Notes: generated from the letters alone by a model not told the origin. A DNA stretch of 64,000 bases from Alistipes sp. An66 (GCF_002161445.1 NZ_NFHT01000010.1:40507-104506); one strand, 5' to 3'; counted from the first letter of the stretch, positions 51,239-61,486 are shown. Program-made: numbers and translations.

Positions 51239-54200
51239 GTGAGAAAGGTCCTCAAATATGCGTTCCGCACACTCCTCGTCCTGCTGTCGCTTCCGCTGAT
51301 CTGCATCGTCCTGCTGTACGTGCCGACCGTGCAGGAGTTTGCCCTGCACAAGGCCGTCGGCCCGGTCTCGAAGGCCCTCGGCATGGAGCTCTCCGTCGGA
51401 GGGCTGCGGCTGGCATTTCCCCTGCGGCTCACGGTCGAGCAGGTGCGGCTGATCGACCGCAGCGACACGCTGGTCGACTGCGGACGGATCCGTCTCGACG
51501 TCGATCCGTGGCCCCTGCTGCGCAAAAAGGCCGTCGTCCGGACGTTCGGGATCGAACGTCTCGCGGCCTGCTACCGGGACTCCGTGACGGGGTTCGGCAT
51601 GCGGCTGACGGCCGGACGTCTGGATGTGGAACGGGTTGCGGCCGATCTGCGCACCCGGGAGGCGGCCGTCGGGCGGATCGTGCTCGACGATGCCGGGGCG
51701 TTCCTGCGTCCGGGAAGCAGCGAAAGCGTCGAGAAACCCGACACGGCGCCCGCCCAGCCGTGGACGATCGGCCTCGCGGCAATCGCCATCCGGAACACTT
51801 CGTTCGAAATGGAGACCGCGCCCGACATCCGGGGGCTCTCCGTACAGGTGGGCGAGGCAGGAGCCGATACGTGCCGAGTGGAGCTGGGCGGGCAGCAGGT
51901 CAGCGTCGCACGCTTCCGGCTGGACCGCAGCGCCTGCACCTACCTGACCCTTCCGAAGGGGACGGAAACGGAGCAGGCGGCACCGGAGGTTCAACCCGAG
52001 GCGGAGCCATCCGCACAACCCTGGACCGTCCGGATCGGGGAGATTGCACTGACAGAGGACCAGGTCACCTACGGCGTATGGGGACACCACCCGACGGCAG
52101 GATTCGATCCGGAGTATATCCAGATCTCCGGGCTTGAACTCTCGCTCGATTCGCTCCGCAACCGGGGCAGCGACATCGCCCTGCAAATCCGGCAACTGGC
52201 ATTCAAGGAGCGCTGCGGGCTCTCGGTCGAACAGACCCGCGGCCGGTTCGAAATGGGGCCCGAGGGGATCGCGCTCACCGGATTCGATCTCACCACGCGG
52301 AATTCGCACATCCGGGCCGACGTCAAGACCGGCCCCGGCATATTGCAAACGAATCCTGCCGCCCCGCTGACGGCCGATGCGGAGGCCGACGTGAATACCG
52401 CGGAACTGGCGCTGCTGGCACCGTCACTGCTCCCCGCACCGCTGGACAACCGGCCGCTGCGGCTGCATCTTGCAGCCAACGGCACGTTGGAGGAGCTCGC
52501 CCGCATCGGTCTCGAACTCTCCTCGCCCGGGCATCTCGCGCTGACCGTGGACGGGACGGCGAAATATCCGCTCGACCCGCAACGGATAGCGGCATCGGCC
52601 CGCTTCCGGGGCGATCTCCGCGACCCGGCCTTCCTGTTGGAGATCCTGCCCGACACGGCGCTGCGCCGCCGGGTGGCGCTGCCCGAACGCATCGGATTGC
52701 AGGGCACGGCCGCGGCCGACCGCGGAGCCTATGCCCTGACGTCGCTCCTGACCGCCGGCGGAGGGCAGATCGGAGTGAAGGGACGCTTCGACGGCCGGCG
52801 GCAGCAATATGCGGCCGAACTCCGCTGCGACAGTTTCCCGCTGAACCGCTTCCTGCCCCACGATTCGCTCGGAAGGCTCGATCTGACGCTCGACGCACAG
52901 GGCGAAGGGTTCGATCCGTTCAGCGCGGCGACGCGGAGCCGGATCCGGTTGGAGATTTCCCATGCGGAGTATCGAGGCCGCGACTTCGGAGGGATCGGCG
53001 TGGAGGCCAATCTGGCGGAGCAGCAGCTCGCGGGACGGATCGAAGACCGCGACTCGGCGCTGCGGATCGCCCTCGGAATCGACGGCCGGATGAGCCGGGA
53101 GCAACAGCAGGTCCGCGTGTCGGGACAGGTCGGATGGTTCGACCTCGCGGCACTGGGATTCCTCCCGGAGCCGATCGGCGGGCTCTTCCTCCTCGACGCC
53201 GAGGCCTCGGCCGCCGGACCGGGGTGTTACGACGCCCGCATCGCGCTGGACAGCATCGCCATCCGCAACGGCATGCAGACGGACCGCATCCGACCGACCA
53301 CTCTCGAAGTCCGCACCGATTCGACGTCGGTCCGGGCCGAAGTGCAGTCGGGAGATCTGCGGTGGACGTTCCGCGCTCCGGAATCGCTCGATTCGCTCCG
53401 GGCCGCCCTGCCCCGGAGTCTTGCGACGCTGATGCGGCAGATCGACACCCAATGCGTCGACATGGATTCGCTGAAACCCGCCCTGCCCGACTTCCGGATG
53501 GAACTCTCGGCCGGGCAGGAGAATATCCTGAACAACTTCCTGCGCACGAAAAACGCCTCCTTCCGGAGGCTGGAACTCCACGGCGGAAACGCCGACTCGC
53601 TGCCCGTGGCCCTTGCCCTGCGCATCGAGGGGCTGACCTCGGGCGGCATCCGGATCGACACCACGGAGCTCTCGCTCCGGCAGGACGGTCCCCGCTTGCA
53701 GTATGCGCTCCGGGCCGCCAACGCCCCCGGAAATCTGGACCACATAGCCACCGCAGCCCTCTACGGCGACGTGGTGCAGAACACCGCGCGTCTGTTCCTC
53801 TCCCAGCGTGACCGGAGCGGGCGCGTCGGGCTGTGCTCGGAGATCGACGCCGCGTGGACAGACTCCCTCGTGCGGATCTCGCTCGGCGAAGATCCCCGGT
53901 TCGGATTCGAGCCGTGGAGCGTCAATCCCGGCAACTACCTCGTCTACCGCTTCGACAAGCGGTTGAGCGCCGACCTCGACCTCACCCGGGGCCCGCAGCG
54001 GTTCGCCATCCACTCGCAGCCAGCCGAGGCCGGCATGGAGGGAATTCGTGTCGGGATGGCCGGACTGGGGATCGGGTCCATTCTGGGACTGCTGCCCGCG
54101 GCCCCGCCCCTCGACGGCGTGCTGGGAAGCGATCTCATGCTGCACATGGGGGCCGACACCCTCGCGCTGCGGGGCGAGGTGGCCGTCGACAGCCTCACCT

Positions 54201-55957
54201 ACGACCGGCAGCGCTTCGGGGACGTCGCCCTTGCGGCCCGTTATGCACAGGGCGAGGGCCGGCAGCGGGCCAACGTGCGGCTCACGCTCGACTCGCTCGA
54301 CGTGCTCTCGGCACGCGCCGACTACCGCAAAGAGGCAGCGGATCCGCTTGACGCGGCACTCCTCATTCCGGGATTCCCCCTGCAACGGGCCAACGTCTTC
54401 CTGCCCGACGACCTCGTGCAGCTCTCCGGCGTCCTCGCCGGAAGGATCGACGCCACGGGTTCCCCCGCACAGCCGCTCCTCAACGGCAGACTGCACTTCG
54501 CCGCCGCCTCGGTCCGCGTCCCGATGATCGGCACGGCCTTCCGATTCGCCGGGGACACCATCCGCTTCGACCGCAGCCGCGTCCGCTTCGACCGCTACGC
54601 CCTCCTTGCTCCGAACCGGAAGCCGCTCACGATCGACGGCGAAGTCGACCTCTCGGATTTCAGCCGCATGAGCACCGACCTCACGCTACGTGCCGCCGAC
54701 TTCCAGCTCGTGAACGTCCCCCGCAAGGAGCGGACGACCGTCTACGGCGAAGCCTACCTCGACCTGAACACCTCGGTCAAGGGCCCGGTCGATGAACTCT
54801 CGATCCGCGGCAACGTCGCCCTGCTCGGCGGCACCGACATCAACTACGTCATGCAGAGCTCCCCGCTGGAGGTCAAGCCGCAGTCGCAGAACGTCGTTTC
54901 GTTCGTCTCGTTCGAGGAGCTCGACACGCAGGAGCCGCCCTCCGATCTCCCGCCCATCCGGATCGGAGGGCTCGACATGGCGCTGAACGTCGACATCAAC
55001 AGCGACGTCAAGGCCGCCGTCGACCTCTCGCCCGACGGCAGCAACCGCATCGACCTGCGCGGCGGCGGGAACCTCTCCTACACGATGAATCCGCTGGGCG
55101 ACACCCGGCTGGCGGGCAAATACGTCCTCTCCGGAGGCACCGTCCGCTACAACCCGCCCGTCATCGCACAGAAGGTCTTCAAGATCCAACCCGGGAGCTA
55201 TGTCGAATGGAACGGGAATCCCGCCGACCCCGCATTCAACATCACCGCCGTGGAGAGCGTCCGCGCCAACGTCTCCTCCGACGACGGGCAGGAGACTCGC
55301 CCGGTGAACTTCGACATCTCGATCAACATCCGCAACACGCTCACCGATCTGGCGATCAGCTTCGGACTCGCCGCCCCCGAAGACCTCACGATGCAGAACC
55401 AGCTCAACTCGCTGACGGCCGAACAACGCGCCAACCAGGCCATGAACCTGTTGATATACAACACCTACACGGGTCCCGGAACCACGGCCAAAGTCAGCTC
55501 CGAGAACCCGCTCAACACCTTCATCCAGAACGAGCTGAACCAGTGGGCGCAGAACAACCTCAAAGGCGTCGACCTCTCGTTCGGCATCGACTCCTACGGG
55601 CAGGACGACCCCAACGGACAGCGTACCGACTACTCCTACCGGCTCTCCAAAAACCTGTTCAGCAACCGCATACGCGCCGTCATCGGCGGCAAGTTCAGCA
55701 CCGACGCCGACCCGACGCAGAACCTCAAGGAGAACCTCATCGACGACATCTCGATCGAATACATGCTCGACAAACGCGACAACATGTACATCCGCGTCTT
55801 CCGACACACCGGCTACGAAAGCATCCTCGAAGGCGAGATCACCGAAACCGGCGTCGGATTCGTCATCCGCAAACGCCTCTCGCGGCTGGGCGATCTCTTC
55901 CGGTCGTCGAAGCCCGCAGCAAAACCGAAGCAGCAACATGAAGACGATGCGCATTAG
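51239..55957 (+). CDS. tamB: Translocation and assembly module protein TamB (AsmA-like)
   Basis: A giant protein of about 1570 residues. One N-terminal membrane helix (LLVLLSLPLICIVLLYV) anchors it in the inner membrane. A long periplasmic beta-taco region follows, seen as many short alternating strands. The C-terminal DUF490/TamB domain carries GTDINYVMQ, KYVLSGGTVRYNPP, FKIQPGSYVEWNGNPADP and SYRLSKNLFSNRIRAVIGGKFS. TamB-like proteins bridge inner and outer membranes with an Omp85 partner, for barrel protein or phospholipid transport. The start is uncertain: GTG at 51239 gives a compact MRKVLKY-type N-terminus, TTG at 51206 adds 11 residues. It overlaps tamL by 20 bases. Confidence 0.9.
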   Translation: MRKVLKYAFRTLLVLLSLPLICIVLLYVPTVQEFALHKAVGPVSKALGMELSVGGLRLAFPLRLTVEQVRLIDRSDTLVDCGRIRLDVDPWPLLRKKAVVRTFGIERLAACYRDSVTGFGMRLTAGRLDVERVAADLRTREAAVGRIVLDDAGAFLRPGSSESVEKPDTAPAQPWTIGLAAIAIRNTSFEMETAPDIRGLSVQVGEAGADTCRVELGGQQVSVARFRLDRSACTYLTLPKGTETEQAAPEVQPEAEPSAQPWTVRIGEIALTEDQVTYGVWGHHPTAGFDPEYIQISGLELSLDSLRNRGSDIALQIRQLAFKERCGLSVEQTRGRFEMGPEGIALTGFDLTTRNSHIRADVKTGPGILQTNPAAPLTADAEADVNTAELALLAPSLLPAPLDNRPLRLHLAANGTLEELARIGLELSSPGHLALTVDGTAKYPLDPQRIAASARFRGDLRDPAFLLEILPDTALRRRVALPERIGLQGTAAADRGAYALTSLLTAGGGQIGVKGRFDGRRQQYAAELRCDSFPLNRFLPHDSLGRLDLTLDAQGEGFDPFSAATRSRIRLEISHAEYRGRDFGGIGVEANLAEQQLAGRIEDRDSALRIALGIDGRMSREQQQVRVSGQVGWFDLAALGFLPEPIGGLFLLDAEASAAGPGCYDARIALDSIAIRNGMQTDRIRPTTLEVRTDSTSVRAEVQSGDLRWTFRAPESLDSLRAALPRSLATLMRQIDTQCVDMDSLKPALPDFRMELSAGQENILNNFLRTKNASFRRLELHGGNADSLPVALALRIEGLTSGGIRIDTTELSLRQDGPRLQYALRAANAPGNLDHIATAALYGDVVQNTARLFLSQRDRSGRVGLCSEIDAAWTDSLVRISLGEDPRFGFEPWSVNPGNYLVYRFDKRLSADLDLTRGPQRFAIHSQPAEAGMEGIRVGMAGLGIGSILGLLPAAPPLDGVLGSDLMLHMGADTLALRGEVAVDSLTYDRQRFGDVALAARYAQGEGRQRANVRLTLDSLDVLSARADYRKEAADPLDAALLIPGFPLQRANVFLPDDLVQLSGVLAGRIDATGSPAQPLLNGRLHFAAASVRVPMIGTAFRFAGDTIRFDRSRVRFDRYALLAPNRKPLTIDGEVDLSDFSRMSTDLTLRAADFQLVNVPRKERTTVYGEAYLDLNTSVKGPVDELSIRGNVALLGGTDINYVMQSSPLEVKPQSQNVVSFVSFEELDTQEPPSDLPPIRIGGLDMALNVDINSDVKAAVDLSPDGSNRIDLRGGGNLSYTMNPLGDTRLAGKYVLSGGTVRYNPPVIAQKVFKIQPGSYVEWNGNPADPAFNITAVESVRANVSSDDGQETRPVNFDISINIRNTLTDLAISFGLAAPEDLTMQNQLNSLTAEQRANQAMNLLIYNTYTGPGTTAKVSSENPLNTFIQNELNQWAQNNLKGVDLSFGIDSYGQDDPNGQRTDYSYRLSKNLFSNRIRAVIGGKFSTDADPTQNLKENLIDDISIEYMLDKRDNMYIRVFRHTGYESILEGEITETGVGFVIRKRLSRLGDLFRSSKPAAKPKQQHEDDAH

Positions 55958-58247
55958 AAGGATTCTCGTCGCCGTGGGGCTGCTCTCCGCCGCGGCCTGC
56001 TCCACCGTCCGCCGCATCCCGGAGGGCGAGGTGCTCTACACGGGCGTGAAGAAGCTCCGGATCCAACCCGATTCGGGGGTCGTGCTCTCCACGGCCGCCG
56101 AGGAGGCCGCCCGCCAGCCCCTCTCCGTGGCCCCCAACAACCCGCTGTACAGCCCCTGGCTCCGGACTCCCCTCCCGATCGGACTCTGGGCCTGGAACTA
56201 CTGCTACACGCCCCGCGAAAAGGGATTCAAATACTGGTTCTTCAAACGCCTCGCCAAGGAGCCCGTCCTCCTCTCGAAGGTCCAGCCCGGGCTGCGCACC
56301 CAGGTTGCCGAACAGGCCCTCGCCAACTTCGGATACTTCGGATCCTCGGTCTCCGACTCGCTGCGCTACCGCAAGCACGGACGAAAGGCCAAAGTCGACT
56401 ACACGCTCCGCATCGCCGAACCCTGGTTCTACGGAGAGATCGCCTATCCGACGGTGAACCCCGGCATGGACCCGCTCATCGACAGCCTCCGCGCCACGTC
56501 GCTGCTCCGCACCGGCGCCCAGTACAACCTCGACACGCTCACCGCCGAACGGCAGCGCATCACCGGCCTCCTGCGCAACCGCGGATACTACTACTTCCGG
56601 CCCGAATACCTCGAATTCCTCGCCGACACCACCCTCCGGCCGCAGCGCGTCGACCTGCGGCTGACGCTCAAACCCAACCTCCCGGCCGTGGCGCTGAAAC
56701 CCTACCGCGTGGGCGACGTCACCGTCCGCCTGCGGAACCTCCGACCCGGGCCCCGGGACACCCTCCGGCTCCGCAACGCCACGGTGATCGCTCAACGCCC
56801 GATGAAGATCCGTCCCCGGGTATTGCAGCGCGCCCTCACGCTCCGTCCCGGGCAGCTCTTCACCGTCGATGCCCAGAACCGGACCCAAAACGAACTCAAC
56901 CAACTGGGGATCTTCCGCTCGGTGAACCTCTCCGTCACGCCGCTCGACTCGCTGCGCGGGGGCGACACCCTCGACGTGGCGATCGACGCACAGTTCGACT
57001 ACCCGTTGGAAGTCGCCCTCGAAACCGATGCGACCTCCAAGTCGAACAGCTTCATCGGCCCCGGCATAACGCTCAAAGTCAGCAACAACAACCTCTTCCG
57101 CGGCGGCGAGGTCCTCGACGTCAAACTCACCGGCTCCTACGAGTGGCAGACCGGAAACAAAAACTCCGGAGGCCAGACCTCGCGGATGAACTCCTACGAA
57201 CTCGGTCTGACCTCGAACCTGAATCTTCCGCGGCTGCTGCTTCCCGAAGGATGGGTCTCCCGGCTGCGCTATCCCGGCTCCACGGCCTTCCAGTTAGGCG
57301 TCGAGCTGATGAACCGCCCCCGCTTCTTCCACCTGATCGCATTCAGCGGATCGGCCGGATACAACTTCCGCACCTCGCCGTACAGCCACCACGGCCTGAC
57401 CGTCTTCAAGCTCACCTACAACCGGCTCCTGCATACGACCGCCAGCTTCGACCAGACCATGGAGGAGAACCCCTCCATCGCCATGAGTTTCCGCAACCAG
57501 TTCGTCCCCTCGATCAGCTACACCTACACCTTCGACAAGACCTACGGGGCCACCGGAAACCGCCGCTTCTACTGGCAGAACAGCCTCACGGCCGCCGGCA
57601 ACCTCCTCTCCGGCATCCTGCGCGCCTTCGGCGAACGGCAGCCCCAGGAGCTCTTCGGAAACCGCTTCTCGCAGTTCGCCAAGGAGATCAGCGAAGTGAA
57701 GTTCTACCACCGCATCGGCCGCCGCAACAACTGGCTCGCCACGCGCTTCCTCGTCGGCGTGGGGTATGCCTACGGAAACTCCGAGGTGATGCCGTACAGC
57801 GAGCAGTTCTACATCGGCGGAGCGAACAGCATCCGCGCCTTCACCGTCCGGTCGATCGGCCCCGGAAGCTACCGCCCGCCTGCCGACGACAGCGACGGAT
57901 ACCTCGATCAGACGGGTGATTTCAAACTCGAAGCCAACATCGAATACCGTTTCGGAATCATGGGACGGCTGAACGGCGCCGTCTTCCTCGATGCCGGGAA
58001 TGTCTGGCTGCTGAAAAACGACCCGAACCGCCCGGGCGCCGAACTCAAATGGAAAGGGTTGCTCGACGAGATCGCCCTCGGAACCGGATTCGGACTGCGG
58101 TACGACATCAGCTATCTGGTCATCCGCGCCGACCTCGGAATCGGGCTCCACACCCCCTATCCGAACCCCGACAAGAAGGGGTATTACAACATTTCGAGTT
58201 TCAGGGACGGACTGGGATTCCACCTCGCCATCGGATATCCCTTCTGA
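55938..58247 (+). CDS. tamL: Omp85-family lipoprotein TamL
   Basis: A 769-residue outer-membrane protein of the BamA/TamA superfamily that carries a lipobox (LLSAAAC, Cys21) instead of a plain signal peptide. It has POTRA-like segments (VKKLRIQPDSGVV, PYRVGDVTVRLRNL, GQLFTVDAQNRTQNELNQLGIFRSV) and a C-terminal barrel with YIGGANSIRAFTVRSIG (lid-lock type motif) and the terminal HLAIGYPF. The Bacteroidetes form is called TamL. Its start lies inside tamB, so the two are translated together and probably work as one complex. Confidence 0.9.
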   Translation: MKTMRIRRILVAVGLLSAAACSTVRRIPEGEVLYTGVKKLRIQPDSGVVLSTAAEEAARQPLSVAPNNPLYSPWLRTPLPIGLWAWNYCYTPREKGFKYWFFKRLAKEPVLLSKVQPGLRTQVAEQALANFGYFGSSVSDSLRYRKHGRKAKVDYTLRIAEPWFYGEIAYPTVNPGMDPLIDSLRATSLLRTGAQYNLDTLTAERQRITGLLRNRGYYYFRPEYLEFLADTTLRPQRVDLRLTLKPNLPAVALKPYRVGDVTVRLRNLRPGPRDTLRLRNATVIAQRPMKIRPRVLQRALTLRPGQLFTVDAQNRTQNELNQLGIFRSVNLSVTPLDSLRGGDTLDVAIDAQFDYPLEVALETDATSKSNSFIGPGITLKVSNNNLFRGGEVLDVKLTGSYEWQTGNKNSGGQTSRMNSYELGLTSNLNLPRLLLPEGWVSRLRYPGSTAFQLGVELMNRPRFFHLIAFSGSAGYNFRTSPYSHHGLTVFKLTYNRLLHTTASFDQTMEENPSIAMSFRNQFVPSISYTYTFDKTYGATGNRRFYWQNSLTAAGNLLSGILRAFGERQPQELFGNRFSQFAKEISEVKFYHRIGRRNNWLATRFLVGVGYAYGNSEVMPYSEQFYIGGANSIRAFTVRSIGPGSYRPPADDSDGYLDQTGDFKLEANIEYRFGIMGRLNGAVFLDAGNVWLLKNDPNRPGAELKWKGLLDEIALGTGFGLRYDISYLVIRADLGIGLHTPYPNPDKKGYYNISSFRDGLGFHLAIGYPF

Positions 58248-58271
58248 CCCTGTCGAGCAAGGGCGAAGGGA

Positions 58272-58340
58272 GAATGTCGGCCGGAAGAGACGTGTCGGAC
58301 AGGGAGAATGTCGGACAGGAGAGACGTGTCGGCCGGAAGA
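58272..58340 (+). repeat. Four tandem 17-bp units between the two Omp85 lipoprotein genes
   Basis: Units at 58272-58288 (GAATGTCGGCCGGAAGA), 58289-58305 (GACGTGTCGGACAGGGA), 58306-58322 (GAATGTCGGACAGGAGA) and 58323-58340 (GACGTGTCGGCCGGAAGA, one base longer). All share TGTCGG-C-GG, and alternate units match best, giving a 34-bp higher-order period. A degenerate extra unit may precede it (TGTCGAGCAAGGGCGAAGG). It lies in the 106-bp gap between convergent genes, and no terminator hairpin is seen there. Confidence 0.85.
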
Positions 58341-58353
58341 GGATCAGCCGAAG

Positions 58354-60732
58354 CTAAAACGGATAGCCCACACCGAAGTTCAGCGCCGTATTCTTCCACT
58401 TGAAATTGTGGATCCAGCGCTCCCCGGCCGGATTGTTCGGATTGTGCAGCTGGATACCCCAGTCGAGGCGCAGCACCGCGAACTTGATGTCGAAACGCAG
58501 TCCGAGACCCGTATTGAATCCCAGCTGCTTGTAGAAGCGGTCGAAATGGAAGACCGCATCGTCCGAATACTCCGTCGGATGCTGGCGGATGTACCAGATG
58601 TTGCCCAGATCGAAGAACGTCGCACCGTGGACGATGCCCCAGATCGGGAAACGCAGTTCCAGATTCGCTTCCAGCTTCACGTCGCCCGTCTGCACCGGAT
58701 AGGCATTGTGCGGGTCCGCCACGGAGCCCTGGCCGAGGGTCCGGGGCGTCCAGCCCCGCATGCCGTTGCTGCCGCCGCAATAGAACTGGCGGTCGAACGG
58801 AACCGACTCCGAGTTCCCGTAGGCCATGGCCACGCCGCCGTAGAGATGCCCGACCAGCGCCGCGACCTCGCCCAGCATGACCTTGCGGCTGATGCTCAAA
58901 TCCGCACGGAAATACTGCGAATAGCGGATCCCGAAGATCGTATAGTACTCCTTACCCGCCGCCGGGTGGTAGAAGGCGTGCTCCACGGCGTCGATCAGGT
59001 TGCCCGCCGTCTCGGCATTGAAGCGGATCGTGGTGGCATTCCCACCGAAGTTCTTCCGCTGGTTGTTGTAGCTGTATCCGAACGAGAGCCCTCCGATGAA
59101 CTGCGTCTGGAAGCTGTTGATCAGGTACTTGTTCTGCGTATTGCCCAGAAACTCCGGGTCCACGGGCCGGGTCATGTCGATCACGTTGATATCGATCGGC
59201 CGCAGCGAGAAACTCGAATAGCGGTTGTTCGTCCACAGGTAGGTGAAACCTGCACTCGACAACGTCCGCGCATAATAGGGCCGGTCCTGGAAATTCACCG
59301 ACACCTCGATCTTCGTCCGCGGCTGATTCACGTTCCGGAAACGCCGCATGTGCCACGGCGCCAGGAACCGCGGGAAGGTCAGACCCGTCGTGATACCGAA
59401 CTCCGTGGCCCGTTTCGTCCGCGCGTCCGGAGCCTTCATGAACTCGTAGCCCGCCGCAAACGAAATGTCGAACGACTCGGCCCCGCGGAAGATATTCCGG
59501 TTCTGGTACCCCACGGTGGCCTTCAAACCGTAGAAACTCGACGTCGTGCTCCCTTCGAGGTCCACCTTCACGCTCTGACGGAGCGTCGGCGTGCAGAGAA
59601 TGTTGCACGTCAGGTAGCCCTCGCGCGTATAGAGCATCTGCGTCGAGTCGGCCGTAGCCCCGATGAACGACACGTAACTCGTCGTGTCCTCACGCCGGGG
59701 CTGCTCCTCGAAGGCGATGCGCGTACTCTTGAAGTAACCCAGCGACATCAGCTCGCCGTAGGTACGGTTGACCTGCGACGCATTGTAGATATAGTTCGGG
59801 TAGAGCGGCACCGTCTGGCGGAGCACCCGCGGACGGAGATTCGGGCGCTTCTCGTAGATGATGTTCAGACCCCGGTAGTGAAGCGTGTCGAGGCGCGAAA
59901 AGCAGGTCGTATCGTTGCGGAGGTCCGTCGGGTCGTAATCCGGAAAGATGTTGATCCGGTCGATGCGGTAGACCATGTTGTTGTCCATGACGGCCTGCCC
60001 GCGCTCGTCGTAGCCCGCGAGATACTGCTTGACGACCACCCGGAGGTCCACCTCCCGGTTGCCGCCCAGCGTGTCGGCCAGATACATGATGTTGTTGACC
60101 GAAAAGTTGTAGTAGCCCCGGTCCCGGAGGTACTCCGTAATACGCTCCCGTTCGGCATCCAGCACCGTGACGTCGTAGATCGCACCCCGCCGCAGCAGCG
60201 ACCGCGACGTGTCGGGCAGAACGAGCTGTTCGAGGAACTTGTCCCGGAATTCGTACGAGATCGAGTCGATGCGGTACGGCGCGCCCTGATGCGTGCGGTA
60301 GACCACCTTCGCCCGGCGTCGCCGCGACAGCGTGTCGATCCGGAACGACACCTGCGAATTGAAGAAGCCCTTCGAGTCCATATAGACTTTCAGGTTCTCG
60401 GCGCTCTTCTGCGTCAGACTCTGGTCCAGCAGCACGGGGGCCTCGCCGATCTTGCGCTTCCACTCGTTCCAGCGGTTCTCCTTCGCCGGATTGGCCTGTT
60501 CGTAGAGCCAGACATAGAAGTTCGTACCCAGGAAGCGTTTGTTCGGCGTCTGGCGCACGTACTTCTCCAACTCCGACGCCAGAATCCGGTCCCGCCGCGG
60601 GACCGTGCGGTCATCCTCGATTTTCACCTTCCGGAGCAGGTACTGCCCCTCGGGAATCTGCCGCGTGACGCTGCACGCCGAGCAGACAAGGCCCGACAGC
60701 ACGGCTAAAAGTATGCGGCACGACCCTCGCAC
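58354..60732 (-). CDS. Second lipid-anchored Omp85-family outer membrane protein
   Basis: A 792-residue paralogue of TamL on the opposite strand. Lipobox LVCSAC (Cys20), then SVTRQIPEGQYLLRKVKIE, parallel to STVRRIPEGEVLYTGVKKL in TamL. POTRA-like units include YRIDSISYEF and IYNASQVNRTYGELMSLGYFKSTRI. The barrel ends FYCGGSNGMRGWTPRTLG (lid-lock type) and NTALNFGVGYPF. The start is GTG at 60732, 7 bp after the nitroreductase stop. Whether it pairs with TamB or serves another substrate is unknown. Confidence 0.88.
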   Translation of the reverse strand: MRGSCRILLAVLSGLVCSACSVTRQIPEGQYLLRKVKIEDDRTVPRRDRILASELEKYVRQTPNKRFLGTNFYVWLYEQANPAKENRWNEWKRKIGEAPVLLDQSLTQKSAENLKVYMDSKGFFNSQVSFRIDTLSRRRRAKVVYRTHQGAPYRIDSISYEFRDKFLEQLVLPDTSRSLLRRGAIYDVTVLDAERERITEYLRDRGYYNFSVNNIMYLADTLGGNREVDLRVVVKQYLAGYDERGQAVMDNNMVYRIDRINIFPDYDPTDLRNDTTCFSRLDTLHYRGLNIIYEKRPNLRPRVLRQTVPLYPNYIYNASQVNRTYGELMSLGYFKSTRIAFEEQPRREDTTSYVSFIGATADSTQMLYTREGYLTCNILCTPTLRQSVKVDLEGSTTSSFYGLKATVGYQNRNIFRGAESFDISFAAGYEFMKAPDARTKRATEFGITTGLTFPRFLAPWHMRRFRNVNQPRTKIEVSVNFQDRPYYARTLSSAGFTYLWTNNRYSSFSLRPIDINVIDMTRPVDPEFLGNTQNKYLINSFQTQFIGGLSFGYSYNNQRKNFGGNATTIRFNAETAGNLIDAVEHAFYHPAAGKEYYTIFGIRYSQYFRADLSISRKVMLGEVAALVGHLYGGVAMAYGNSESVPFDRQFYCGGSNGMRGWTPRTLGQGSVADPHNAYPVQTGDVKLEANLELRFPIWGIVHGATFFDLGNIWYIRQHPTEYSDDAVFHFDRFYKQLGFNTGLGLRFDIKFAVLRLDWGIQLHNPNNPAGERWIHNFKWKNTALNFGVGYPF

Positions 60733-60739
60733 GATTCGC

Positions 60740-61486
60740 TCACTGGTTGAAAAATCCCTTCTCCTTCAACAGTTCGAAATAGGACTCCGAAATCGCCAGA
60801 TTGTCCCGACGCACATAGCGGCGTTCGGTGAAGATCTTCGCCAGATTCGGAAGACCGTTCTCGGCCAGCAGCCGTTTCGTGAGCTCCGACTCCTCGCGTT
60901 CGGCCCACAGCTCGTCGATCTCCGCCGCCGTATAATCCGTATATTTCTCATAGTGGACAACCGCCTCCAACGGCAGACGGTCGGTCAGTGCCGGCGACTC
61001 GTCCGGATAGCCCAGCACCACGGCCGTCAGCGGAATCACGCCCTTCGGGAGTTCCAAGATCCGCGAAATATCGCCCGCGGTATAGATCGTCGTGCCGAGA
61101 ATACAGATGCCCAGTCCGTGCAGTTCGGCCTCCACGCAGAGGTTCTGCGTCGCCAGCCACGCATCCGCCGAGGCGTTCAGGAACCACGCGAAGTTGTCGT
61201 AGGCCGGATCGGCATCGCGCTGTTCGCACCACATCGTGAAACGATGCACGTCGGCGCAGACCGTCACCAGGCACGGCGCCTCGAGGACCATCGGCTGATT
61301 GAAATGGCACGGGGACAACTTCTCGCGCAGGGCCCGGTCGCGGGTCACGATCAGCGAATAGAGCTGCATGTTGCCGCATGTCGAGGCCCGCGTGGCCGCT
61401 TCGAGGCACTCTTGCAGCACCTCATCGGGGATCGGGGTCGGGCGGAACTTGCGTATCGAACGATGCTTGAAAAGCACACTTTTCAT
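60740..61486 (-). CDS. Nitroreductase family FMN-dependent oxidoreductase
   Basis: A 248-residue flavoprotein of the NfsA/FRP-like nitroreductase group: FKHRSIRKFRPTPIPDEVL (FMN phosphate site), ATRASTCGNMQLYSLIVTRD, LCVEAELHGLGICILGTT and PLTAVVLGYPDE. The C-terminal extension of about 60 residues (YTDYTAAEIDELWAERE onward) fits the NfsA-like branch. Electron donor and substrate are not known. The start at 61486 is the family start; the longer frame crosses the promoter. The lipid-anchored Omp85 gene follows closely and may be cotranscribed. Confidence 0.9.
   Translation of the reverse strand: MKSVLFKHRSIRKFRPTPIPDEVLQECLEAATRASTCGNMQLYSLIVTRDRALREKLSPCHFNQPMVLEAPCLVTVCADVHRFTMWCEQRDADPAYDNFAWFLNASADAWLATQNLCVEAELHGLGICILGTTIYTAGDISRILELPKGVIPLTAVVLGYPDESPALTDRLPLEAVVHYEKYTDYTAAEIDELWAEREESELTKRLLAENGLPNLAKIFTERRYVRRDNLAISESYFELLKEKGFFNQ

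Noticed and set aside
58272..58340. CRISPR or integron attachment repeats
   Set aside because: The 17-bp units are directly adjacent without spacers, and there is no integrase or cas gene.
58408..60708. A 766-codon plus-strand open frame opposite the second Omp85 lipoprotein
   Set aside because: Arg/His/Val-rich antisense shadow; the minus-strand frame has a lipobox, POTRA-like units and a barrel end.
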